From: Liolophura sinensis
Taxonomy: Eukaryota; Mollusca; Polyplacophora; Chitonida; Chitonidae
DNA length: 64,000 nt
Assembly (NCBI RefSeq): GCF_032854445.1
Contig: NC_088304.1
Span: forward strand, 18,265,850-18,329,849
Reading direction: 5' to 3'
Within the stretch, counting starts at the first letter, position 1. The number at the start of each line of letters is the position of its first letter. This document shows, in pieces, positions 23,993-36,900 of this stretch. A program made the translations under genes and the position numbers. Under the pieces are notes generated by a model. It saw only the letters and a list, made by a program, of their open reading frames with translations, had not been told where the DNA came from and searched no databases.

Positions 23993-26310
23993 TTAACAGC
24001 TGATGTTGGGTACTCTGACATCACAAGGTGTTTTTCTTATTCTGAACATAACATTTAACAGCTGATGTTGGGTACTCTGACATCACAAGGTGTTTTTCTT
24101 ATTCTGAACGCAACATTTAACAGCTGATGTTTAGATACTCTGACATCACAAGGTGTTTTCTTATTCTGAACACAACATTTAACAGCTGATGTTTGGGTAC
24201 TCTGACATCACAAGGTGTTTTTCTCACTCTGAACATAACATTTAACAGCTGATGTTTGGGTACTCTGACATCACAAGGTGTTTTTCTTATTCTGAACATA
24301 ACATTTAACAGCTGATGTTTAGGTACTCTGACATCACAAGGTGTTTTCTTATTCTGAACACAACATTTAACAGCTGATGTTTGGGTACTCTGACATCACA
24401 AGGTGTTTTTCTCACTCTGAACATAACATTTAACAGCCGATGTTTGGGTACTCTGACATCACAAGGTGTTTTTCTTATTCTGAACGCAACATTTAACAGC
24501 TGATGTTTAGGTACTCTGACATCACAAGGTGTTTTCTTATTCTGAACACAACATTTAACAGCTGATGTTTGAGTACTCTGACATCACAAGGTGTTTTCTT
24601 ATTCTGAACACAACATTTAACAGCCGATGTTTGGGTACTCTGACATCACAAGGTGTTTTCTTATTCTGAACGCAACATTTAACAGCTGATGTTTAGGTAC
24701 TCTGACATCACAAGGTGTTTTCTTATTCTGAACACAACATTTAACAGCTGATGTTTAGGTACTCTGACATCACAAGGTGTTTTCTTATTCTGAACATAAC
24801 ATTTAACAGCTGATGTTTGGGTACTCTGACATCACAAGGTGTTTTTCTCACTCTGAACATAACATTTAACAGCTGATGTTTGGGTACTCTGACATCACAA
24901 GGTGTTTTTCTTATTCTGAACATAACATTTAATAGCTGATGTTTGGGTACTCTGACATCACACGGTGTTTTCTTATTCTGAACGCAACATTTAACAGCTG
25001 ATGTTTAGGTACTCTGACATCACAAGGTGTTTTCTTATTCTGAACACAACATTTAACAGCTGATGTTTGGGTACTCTGACATCACAAGGTATTTTCTTAT
25101 TCTGAACGCAACATTTAACAGCTGATGTTTGGGTACTCTGACATCACAAGGTGTTTTCTTATTCTGAACACAACATTTAACAGCTGATGTTTGGGTACTC
25201 TGACATCACAAGGTGTTTTCTTATTCTGAACGCAACATTTAACAGCTGATGTTTAGGTACTCTGACATCACAAGGTGTTTTTCTCATTCTGAACATAACA
25301 TTTACCAGCTGATGTTTGGGTACTCTGACATCACAAGGTGTTTTTCTTATTCTGAACATAACATTTAATAGCTGATGTTTGGGTACTCTGACATCACAAG
25401 GTATTTTCTTATTCTGAACGCAACATTTAACAGCTGATGTTTGGGTACTCTGACATCACAAGGTGTTTTCTTATTCTGAACACAACATTTAACAGCTGAT
25501 GTTTGGGTACTCTGACATCACAAGGTGTTTTCTTATTCTGAACGCAACATTTAACAGCTGATGTTTAGGTACTCTGACATCACAAGGTGTTTTTCTCACT
25601 CTGAACATAACATTTAACAGCTGATGTTTGGGTACTCTGACATCACAAGGTGTTTTTCTTATTCTGAACATAACATTTAATAGCTGATGTTTGGGTACTC
25701 TGACATCACACGGTGTTTTCTTATTCTGAACGCAACATTTAACAGCTGATGTTTAGGTACTCTGACATCACAAGGTGTTTTCTTATTCTGAACACAACAT
25801 TTAACAGCTGATGTTTGGGTACTCTGACATCACAAGGTATTTTCTTATTCTGAACGCAACATTTAACAGCTGATGTTTGGGTACTCTGACATCACAAGGT
25901 GTTTTCTTATTCTGAACACAACATTTAACAGCTGATGTTTGGGTACTCTGACATCACAAGGTGTTTTCTTATTCTGAACGCAACATTTAACAGCTGATGT
26001 TTAGGTACTCTGACATCACAAGGTGTTTTTCTCATTCTGAACATAACATTTACCAGCTGATGTTTGGGTACTCTGACATCACAAAGTGTTTTTCTCATTC
26101 TGAACATAACATTTACCAGCTGATGTTTGGGTACTCTGACATCACAAGGTGTTTTTCTCACTCTGAACATAACATTTAACAGCTGATGTTTGGGTACTCT
26201 GACATTACAAGGTTTTTTTCTTATTCTGAACATAACATTTAACAGCTGATGTTTGGGTGCTCTGACATCACAAAGTGTTTTTCTCACTATGAATATAGCA
26301 TTTAACATTT
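23993..26310. repeat. 62/63-bp minisatellite, about 37 units, with higher-order repeats
   Basis: Unit: 'acatttaacagctgatgttt' 'gggtactctgacatcacaag' 'gtgttttcttattctgaaca' + 2-3 bases. Every unit has a CAGCTG E-box and most a TGACATCA site (one base off a CRE). The marker variant 'catcacacggtg' recurs exactly 748 bp apart (about 24957 and 25705), with matching neighbours, showing a 12-unit segmental duplication inside the array. The one-base difference (ttttc/tttttc) breaks the frame, so minus-strand frames of 60 residues recur as artefacts. Confidence 0.95.
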
Positions 26311-26847
26311 ACACAGCTCTTATTTTTAACTGGGAAAAGATTGCTTAAATAACATTCTCAAAAAATTCACCAGAGATGATTGCAAGAAAAAAAAAATCAA
26401 GGTGATATGATGTCACAGTATGTGTACCTTTTCACTGGCAGTGTAGGCGATAAAGCTGCTTAGCAATTCAACCTTTAGACTACATTTAATTCACTGAGAA
26501 AAATTTTTTTTTAAAAAAGTTAAACACGTGTTTATAGACAGCCTTCTCTAGAGACAGACACAGCTGAATCATAACAAATACATGTAAACAGGAGGTGAAC
26601 AAATGGATGGATAATGCTGCATTTTTACATGCTGTATTTTTACATGAAAATGTAAACGTTACAAATACATGTACTATAAAGTACCTCATTTCCTAGAAAT
26701 GTTTCTCATGTAAGTATTAGGTAACTTCTCATAAAATAATCTACATACAGATGTATTATTATTTCAGATTTTTTTAGCACAAAATGATCTCACAGATTCA
26801 ATAAAACATGCCTGAAATATTACCAGGAATATTTTGTCATAAATATA

Positions 26848-27300
26848 CATGATATAACAGTTATTATACATGATATAACAGTTATTATACGTGATATAAC
26901 AGTAATTATACATGATATAACTGTAATTATACATGATACAACAGTAATTATACATGATACAACAGTTATTATATGTGATATAACAGTAATTATACATGAT
27001 ATAACAGTTATTATACGTGATATAACAGTAATTATACATGATATAACAGTAATTATACGTGATATAACAGTAATTATACATGATATAACAGTAATTATAC
27101 ATGATATAACAGTTATTATACATGATATAACAGTAATTACACATGATATAACAGTAATTATATGTGATATAACAGTTATTATACGTGATATAACAGTTAT
27201 TATACGTGATATTACAGTAATTATAATGATATAAGTTATTATACGTGATATAACAGTTATTATACATGATATTACAGTTATTATACATGATATAACAGTG
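26848..27300. repeat. 21-bp AT-rich minisatellite, about 21 units
   Basis: Units 'tgatataacagtaattatac' + 'a' with t/c and a/t variants. The 7-codon period keeps two minus-strand registers open (MYNYCYI and CIITVIS types). Not a gene. Confidence 0.92.
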
Positions 27301-28240
27301 ATAATGTGATATGTATCATGAAGTTTCAAACCTTGGCACAAAATGTGAACAAAGGATCATAGCATACGAATTTAAACTGGATATCAGTGACACAGAAGCC
27401 TACAAATTAAGTCATTAATGAGCCAAATTATGCACATTGTACTTACAAGAAAACTATTATCATACTAACAGAAGACGTACATCATTCCTGAAGGCATGGA
27501 AAAACTGTTAAAACTGATAAAATCAGGGATGTATTGTCATCTTAAACTTTAAAGATAAAAAAATATTTATAAATATGTGAAAAAATATATATTATATAAC
27601 ATATACATGTACATGTAGTATAAAAAATATGCACACTTTTGATACTAAATTAAATTTCACAAATCTGAATCCTTCACAATTGCATCCAAAAGACAATGTA
27701 CAAATGCATTTCACATTTCAATGAATTTTAAGCACGTACAGTATATAAACTAAAGTTTAAAATGACATTATGTTGTTGTAAGGCTACAGCACTGAATAAC
27801 AAAAGGGCACAGTCAGTGTGTGACAACTCATGGCAAGAAAACAGCTGAAGTGAAAGTCAACAAAACAAAGTTTTGCAACAGAAAACTTTGATTGGCAGCC
27901 AGCATTCTGGTGGGAGGAAACCACGCAGAGCCCAAGGGAAACCCACGACCATCCGCAGATTTTGTTTTTCTATGCTTTTCTTTTCACGGTGAGAGAAATT
28001 GATTTTTGAAGCGTATTGTATATGTTCACATTTTCAGGGTTGGGACCTAGCAATTTATATTTTTGTTTTGCGAGCTAAAAGACGATTTTTTTTTCAATGT
28101 TGGAGGAAGGTATAAAAATAATGATTAATCTTTCTTGTGGGAATTAAAGATCATTCGTGCAAGTGTTCCTGTTAAAGACATATTTACATGATTGAAAGGC
28201 CTTGAAAAATAGGAAAATCAAAACAACTGGATTTGAGTAT
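27301..28240. other. Intergenic, no gene seen
   Basis: AT-rich, with a SINE A body fragment at 27892-27960 (ggcagccagcattctggtgg) and no coding signal. Confidence 0.6.
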
Positions 28241-28244
28241 TATC

Positions 28245-28250
28245 TTTATT
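28245..28250 (-). terminator. Candidate poly(A) signal AATAAA of the TBC-like gene
   Basis: AATAAA on minus about 480 nt after the stop codon at 28729, the first good hexamer seen. It implies a 3' UTR of about 0.5 kb. Confidence 0.4.
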
Positions 28251-28595
28251 CTAGTTTTTCATTTTTTTTCCTGTCGCCTTGCCCGTAAAACACAATATTA
28301 AAATGGTGTGGCCTTGGGATAAAAAACAAAACAAACCATGATGTCAATGACATCAAATGTGTTTTGAAACTGTATCAAACGGCAGTCATATTTAAAACCT
28401 TGCTAAAATCTAACCTCCATACAACCGTCTTTCCTAAATACTTGTCTGGCTTACTACATCCACCTAAGAGGCTATGTTTTTTCCTCAGTTTTTGGGGGAC
28501 CTGCTGATTTTGGTCGTGATCTGGATTGAACATTTCAAATGATTCTTCACCATCGAAGATAAGGCAAAATGAATGCTGTCTCTTTGTCTGCAGTG

Positions 28596-28615
28596 CGTTA
28601 AACCCCAAGCACTCA
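28596..28615 (+). mobile_element. Twenty-base SINE B remnant flanked by a 16-bp target-site duplication
   Basis: The 3' end of SINE B (cgttaaaccccaagcactca) is bracketed by identical ctctttgtctgcagtg at 28580-28595 and 28616-28631. It lies in the predicted 3' UTR of the TBC-like gene. Confidence 0.75.
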
Positions 28616-28728
28616 CTCTTTGTCTGCAGTGTGGGAGTTGTAAATGTCGAATTGGAGAGCACATTTTTCCAGCCACCCGCGCAACAGACCGGCCAAAGCT
28701 AAAGCCCTGACAATTCTGAAAACTCCCC

Positions 28729-30873
28729 TCATCGTCTTCGGCCTCTCTGTGGTCGCCGTGACCTCTCATCACGGTACTGTTGAATCAGCGTCATCATGCG
28801 ATCACTGGTTTCCTTCTGTGTCTCCGGTGACATTGAATTAAACTCGTTTTCATCCAGGTTACGGCTGAAGATTTCCATCTGAAAAAATAACCTCAGTTCA
28901 ATTTATTTGTCACATCAAATCGTATCCGACTTATTTTAATCAGCATTCCGGGGGAGCATATACCTACACATAAACTTAGGAATCCATGACTTACCTCCCT
29001 TGACTCATTCCACAAAATCACAAATGGTAAATCCATTAGAAAATGCAGAGGTTTTCAGGGTTCAATAACGCGCTTTCAGTACGGGTCATAAGTGCATGAC
29101 AACTCTTACTTGCAATCCTAACCAGCTTAATCACTTGATGCTTGCCATCTGGGTCTTGTGGTTACTTTTCACCTATCCCTAATTGTACTTTCACCATGGT
29201 GAGGATGGCCTTTGAACTAAGGTGTTTTGTCCCTCCAGTCTCATTCCAAGGCATCTGACTTTCACAAATTTATATTTCAGGTTATTATTATTATTATTAT
29301 TGATTTACATTTCACAATTTGAAATGCTCTTTTCATATGGATAGATCAAGTTCATTGTGAGATTTATTTCCACCACTACCGTGACTACATATAGATTCAC
29401 ACTTTTTTCTTTTTTTTTAACAAAATATCAATCAAAGTAAACAATAATCAGCACAAAGCATATCCGGACAGAAATCACTGGCTTGTTTTTGGAGGTTTTG
29501 CGCCATTTTCTGACGGCCCCTGCTTACAGGTTCTCATCACCCACCTCTGCTCTCTTCACATCATTGATATGAGCCCTCATGTAATCCTTGGTGTCACTGT
29601 CCAGCTGTGTTTTCTGCGTCCCTTCACCATGGCCAACTGGAATACAGAGATCAAGTTCTTAAACATATAGGCTGTGGTTATAATTAAGGGTTTAACACTG
29701 CCTTAGCATTGTTTTATATGTAACCCGATAGCACAGAAACTTGTTTCGTACTGAGATTTGACAAGGTACGAAACAAGGTCCAGAAGTATAGCATTACACA
29801 ACAAACACCAAAAATAAGCTGTAAAAGTCTATTCTACCCTCAAAAATGAAGAAAATGAAGAGCGGCATATTTCGTGCTGTCTTTCTCTTTCCCTCTACTG
29901 AGGTAATGCATTTAGACCACTCAATGGCAAGCTTATTCCATTACAGCTGACCTAGATACATCAAAGCTGCGTGACATATGATGTCGTGTCTTATTGTTGC
30001 GTGACATAGGAATGTAAAAGTTTAATGTAAAATATCAGAAATGTAAAAACAGAAGCAATATCTATACACTGTGTGAAATAACACTTGTATAACTGAAGGA
30101 AATTTCAATAAGCTGATTTACATAAATCACTAGAGCAAATCTAACAAGTAAACAAACTCAATCAAATTCTTTTATTTGTAGACATGAGCAGCATGAAATG
30201 ATATTACTTGGGAAGGCAAAAGTACCGGCTGGTGTGTTGGATGACACACCTGATGTTGTTTAACAGGTCATCTCTATTTAATATGTACATTTGCACACAG
30301 CCCGCTACCAACAGCGGAAAACAGCATGGATAACAGTTGTGCCATCAGACTTCCTAATGGTATATTATAGATATGGTACTGCAGCTGTGCTACTTCATAT
30401 GTTGATGGGTTAAGATGCAGAGCCTAAGCTAACAAATTTGCAAAGTGGGTAACTTTGCTGTTCAAGTATTTATCACATGCAGACATCACTCAGAATATGC
30501 ACAGGTCTACTGTTCAATAAAAGTGCATGTTCTGTCTACTATTCAATAAAAATGCATGTTTTGTCTACTGTTCAATAATAATGCATGTTTTGTCTACGTT
30601 TCAATAAAAATGCATGTTTTGTCTACTATTCAACAATGCATGTTTTCCATACACCCATATCTTGCGCTGCCTTTCAAGGTATAGTTATCCACCATAGTTA
30701 CATATGCTCCTAATATTTCTCCTTTACACTGTATATCCATCTGCAAATGAAATTTATCATATTGCCCTATATGATTTGGGAGTTTGAGTGCGGAACTCAG
30801 CTCTCCATCCATCAGTACATCAGTAGGAGAGGCACAGTGCTGCATCATGGTTTTAGACCTACTTTAGCCTTAG

Positions 30874-30944
<71 letters not shown>

Positions 30945-33900
30945 TATTAAAAGCAAAGAAAAACAACATACAATAAAACTGTTTCTGAGGACTTACTTCT
31001 ATTGACACTGTGATGAATCCGCCTTAAAAAGTCCAGTATTGCATCTTCAGTCTGAGACTGTGGTTGTCTATAAGGGGAGGTAACCTTGGCGGGCGTCACA
31101 GCATTCTCTCTCACAGGACTGAACTCCTTCACCCTGGCTGAGGTAGGTGCCCCAGACTGTGGGTACAGGTTGCGAGACGTTGTACTGCTGGCTGCTGTTG
31201 GTGGAGGTGGGACTAACACTCTGCTGTAACCATGACAACATGAAGACATAATTTAGTAAACACTTCATACCAAAAGATTAATTCATCCATCATTTTGCTC
31301 AATCATTTTTCCAAAACCTGATACTGTTCTACTGCATCTCCATGTAATTGACATAGGTATACAAAATGATTTATTTATGTATTTACTTATCTGATTGGTG
31401 TTTCACGCCAGCAACCTGCGGATAGCCATGGATTTCCCCCGGGCTCTGCCCGGTTTCCTCCCACCATAATGCTGGCTGCTGTCGTATAAGTGAAATATTC
31501 TTGAGTCCGGCGTAAAACACCAATCAAATAAATAAATAAATAAATACAAAACCTCTGTGGTTATTTTCGATCACTGACTTGTGGAAATTCTGTGGAAGCT
31601 TGAAAGGTGAAAGTACTTGAAAGGTGAGTATGGCTGGTGTTGAATTAAGCTCAGTGTGTAAATAATTTCACTGTTTGGGATGAATCAAGTTGCGTATTTA
31701 TACATATACTGGTAACTATGGGGGTGGAATATTTTTGGTGCTGAAAATTTACATTTGTCTAGTATGACATTACTCAATCTTCAAGGAAAAAAAGCAGAAA
31801 AAACTCATAACATCTTTCTGAGAAGAACAAAGCTTTGAAATTCAGGAAAACTTCAGGTAAATTGGAAATAGATAAAATTTTAGGTCAAATACATGTACTT
31901 TGGGTAGCAGAGAGCCATGACTTGGTGATCCCTATCTGTCATCAGTCATCAGAAACACATAAATAACCCACCTGATGTATGAGGCTACACTGTATGTAGA
32001 AACCGGGCGCTACAAAGAAGAAACCAGGGAAACATTTGATCACTGGATATTCAGTCATTGGCATTAACTGATCAATTACAATATGAAACCACTTACAAAC
32101 TTATATTTCATGTTTTATTTAAACATTACCTTAAGACTGAGAACACAAATAAAAACAATTTGCTCAATGGCAATGTATACTGTACATACTACATCCTATT
32201 TCACAGGATTTCATCAGTATATATTTATTTATTTAATTCATGTTTATGGTGGGCGGAAACTGGGCAGAGCCCATGTAAAATCCACAGCTACCAGCATATA
32301 TTGTATGTGTATATTTACATTATGGTAAAAGATGTATCATTCTGGAAATATTTGGTGTCACAATGCATTTTTTTCTCCATAAATGTATTTTTTCTTGTAA
32401 ACAAACTATTTCTCAACGCATATTTTTTTAAATAAATTTTTCTAATAAATCTGTTTTGCCCTCACCTGTTGTTGTTGTTGGTTTTTGAGTGCCCCAATCT
32501 CCAGCCTCAGCCTCTCTATCTCCTCCTGGTACTTCCTCTCCAGTTCTGCTCTTTTGGCCTCCTCCTGCAGAAAACACAGTTCCTTTATTATGATATATAA
32601 AACTACAGCAGCCTGTGCATGAACTACTTGTTCATGGACAGACCTGTTTTAACGAACAGAAGTACTAGTTAATGAACAGAAGTACCAGTTAATGGACTGA
32701 AGTACTAGTTAATGAACAAAAGTTCACCATACATGTATACTAGATGCTGGTTATGCGACTTCCCTGCTTTCACTGCTTGGAGGCACTGATGAACATGAGG
32801 CACTGATGAACATGAGGCACTGATGAACATGAGGCACTACTGAACTTGAGGCAGTGAGGAACATGAGGCAGTGAGGAACATGAGGCACTGATGAACATGA
32901 GGCACTGACGAACATGAGGCAGTGAGGAACATGAGGCAGTGAGGAACATGAGGCACTGATGAACATGAGGCACTGATGAACATGAGGCACTGACGAACAT
33001 GAGGCACTGACGAACATGAGGCACTGATGAACATGAGGCACTGATGAACATAAGCAACTGATGACGCACATCCGACTGTTTAACCTTCCAACTGACCAAA
33101 GACCAACTGACTTTCACCAATAAGGTATGCATATTTGTATGTCACATATGGGAAAATCCATCAGTAATTTGCCAAACATTGGTGCCTTACGCCACGTAAT
33201 TCAGGTCTTCTCCACCCGTGTGAGTAAATCAAACAAATAAATAAATACCCCAGAGTTGATAACCCAGTAAATCAGAAACCCAGTAAACCAGAAACTCAGT
33301 AAATCAGAAACTCAGTAAATCAAAAACACAGTAAACCAGAAACCCAGTAAATCAGAAACCCAGTAAATCAGAAACTCAATAAATCAAAAACCCAGTAAAC
33401 CAGAAACCCAGTAATATCAGAAACCCAGTAAATCAGAAACCCAGTAAACCAGAAACTCAGTAAATCAGAAACTCAGTAAATCAAAAACCCAGTAAACCAG
33501 AAACCCAGTAAATCAGAAACCCAGTAAACCAGAAACCAACCTTCCACAAAGGAGCCACAGCTAACATGCAACACGTAATGAAATTACCATGAACCCTATG
33601 TTAACTGCTTATGCGAATGATCCAATTAACCAAGTTTCAAACAGCAAAATATACAATGTGGTTTTATAGCAGAAGGGTGTAGTGAAATTTACTTATCCAA
33701 AATCTTCTAAAACATTGGTAAGTAGGTTTGGGGTTTAACGCCGTAATCGTGTAAAAACGAGGAGTCATCAGGTGTGTGCAATGTGTCGTCTTGTGGCAAG
33801 CAGTGCAAAGTGCTGCCGCCTCTGAAGTGTCATGTCGAAGACACCTTACATGACACCCCAACCTAGTCACACTATACTGACACCATGTCAGCCAGTCCCA

Positions 33901-36900
33901 TTTCCTTGCTCTAACCTCTCAGTTCTGAGTGCCAATCTAGACAGCAACAAGTGTCAAGTCCTTGGTATGTTTGATCCCAGATTTCCCAGCATTTTAACCA
34001 TTAAGCAATCAGAGTATGTGTCTGTTGGTATGAAGTCTGCTCACCTGTGAGAGCCTCTCCTGAAGGTGTCTCTTGTCCTCATCAGATCTCACCTGCTCCT
34101 CAGCCATACGTCTCTTGTACTCCTCTTCTGAGGCTCTGTAACAAACACACCCAAACTGGAGTGGTTCTAAACCAGTCCTAGACAAACATATTATACAAGC
34201 ACCATATTTCTTCAAGCTTTTAACATTTACCTGGTGTCATTTTCACAATATCTTACAAGCCAGACTGAAAAATGTCTATTTTCTGTAAAGCCTTGATGTT
34301 AGCAAAGCCTCCAAAACATAAATTATTGCAATCAGTTGCATCAATTGACAATTTTCTGTAGACTTGAAAAAAGACTGAAGAAATAAGGTAGCTGTTTGGC
34401 CTTGTAACTACATGTAGGTGACTGAATAGTTCACAAGGCTTTTGTCAACTGCTGTGACATAAAACATTAACAAACTGTTATCCTTATTCTTCTAATGTTT
34501 GGAAAAGATAGTAGCAGTGCTGAGAGCAGAATTTACATTTCTTTCCCAGCTTTTTGGAAAAATTACGATATGAGTATGTTGTTCATTAGATGGTATAACC
34601 ATGGGAGAAAATCAAAAAGAAAATAAATATTCCTGCTCCAGTTACATGTATGTTGGCTAAAAAGAGCAGACCTGGTGTCCCCAAAATTAAAAGAAATAGG
34701 GTAGTTGTGTAGATGTGAGCTGAACCACAAAGCTTTAATTTTTTAATTAATGGCCCATAATTCAATTTTTAATTCAATGAAATTCCTGCAATGCAAATCC
34801 ATGAAGGCTCATATCTCTAGTTTAAAATTCAAAACTTTTGAAAAAAACAGCAATTTCAACAGCTACAAATTCATAAAATTGTCACAAATTGTTTATTCTT
34901 AATGTATCTAGATAAACTCCTTTTTCCAGATGTTTCACCCAACATCATGTAAAATAACACATGATCACATCCAATGAGTTTACATTTGGCCACAACATGC
35001 ATGCTTTCATGAGCTTAGCTTTTTAATAAGTACCGTATTTTAAACTTCACAGAATAATTCTAATAATTGTCTCATCTTGGCTGCAGTTCACGATCAGCTG
35101 GGGAAAACATTCTCCTTACCAGCTTGATCAAACAAACCTACTTTCTCTCTCTTTCTTCCTGCTCTCGAGCAAACTTCTCTACATCCATCTGTTGCCGTAG
35201 TAACCTAAAATCAAATTTAATTCAGACATACATATACGAAGATTGCCAATGTCAAAGTCAAACATAACATGAAGTGATGAAGGTTCAGCTATCTTTATCA
35301 TGTTTTCATCACAACTGATCACCTGAACACGGCTACATGCATAATACTAGAGGCTGTGAACTGAAGCCCGCACACAGCCTTAAATATGATTACTGTGAAT
35401 CTTGAACCGTTTCAACTAATATAGCACTTTTTATCAGTAAAATTTATGCATAAAATTATTACGAAAATGATGCTAAAAATGATTTGTTTATGTGACTAAA
35501 GATGTGCAAATTATTTCTCTACATCCCATAGCTCTCTCAGAATGTCTCAAAATATTGGTTGCAAAGGTGATTGAAAAGGTTGAAGAATTAGGGCATTCAC
35601 ATCTTATTTTATTCCCTGAACGGCTCCCAAGATGAGACGTATTATCTACCTGTCTCTCTCTGCCTCTCTCTCTTCCCTGGCTCTACGGCGTTCTGGGGGT
35701 CGTGTGTATGGTGGGATGACATCGTTAAACCAGTGCTGCCAGGGTGGGTGCTGACCTGTGGGGGAGAGGATATAAAGCAAGGTGCCATGATTAGAGGTTC
35801 CAGGGAAATGAATCAGAATAAATAAGTACAGTATTAGTCATGTTAGTCAGAATAAAAAGGTATTGCATCTGCATGCTCATGTACTCAGAACAGGTTAGTA
35901 CTCCCTCTGGCCAGGTGAGTATGTGTGCCAGCTTATGTGTGCAACATTCGCCTGCACATATACTCACCTGATAATACTGGACAGGGGTTTTGTAGATTTC
36001 CCTGCTCTCAATGCCTGTGGGGCCTCTGAGACAAAAAGCAGTCCATGGTGGGCAGTCTAACATTCTTTGGCCACCACTTACACCAATATGGCATGCATAT
36101 CTGTGGCCCACATGTGGGAAAGTTTGGCAGAAACTTGCCAAAAGTTGATGGTTTACTTTGGGTACTCCGGTTTCCTCCACCAGTAAAATTGACTGCCATC
36201 GTATAAATGAAAAATTCTTGAGTATGGCGTTGAATAACAATTAGGTAAACAAATAAATATACTCATACATTCAGCTGATGCACAGGCAGCCACATGGACT
36301 CAGTGCTCAGTGCACATGCAGTCACATGCACTCAGTGCTCAGTGCACATGTAGCCACTTGTGCTCTGTGCTCAGTGCACATGTAGCCTCATACACCCGGT
36401 GCTCAGTGCACATATTGCCAAATGGACTCAGTGCTCAGTGCACATGTAGCCACATGCGCTCTGTGCTCAGTGTAGATGTAGCCTCATACACTCGGTGCTC
36501 AGTGCACATGTTGCCAAATGGACTCAGTGCTCAGTGCACATGTAGCCACATGCACTCAGTGCTCAGTGCACATGTAGCCACATGCACTCAGTGCTCAGTG
36601 CACATATAGCCACATGCACTCAGTGCACATGTAACCACATGCACTCAGTGGGTACAAACCTTGAGTAGGATCTAATACAGGTATAGCTGCCTTATTGTCT
36701 TTCTCCAGCATGCGATACAGTTCACTGTAATGCTTATGTTTAATCTGAAATAAAATGAAGTAGTAAAATGTCAGTCCAGACCCTGCCAGTTTTTAAGTAG
36801 TCTAGCCACATTCGTCAAAAGCAGTTTCACTGTGTGTTTCATGGGCAAGTTGACACTATAAAATAACAAAATCCACCTTTATACTGTCCAATATTTTTTA

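Noticed and set aside
28375..28772. Two 95-codon minus frames near the 3' end of the TBC-like gene
   Set aside because: They run through the 3' UTR and the last exon in the wrong register; the spliced frame ends at 28729.
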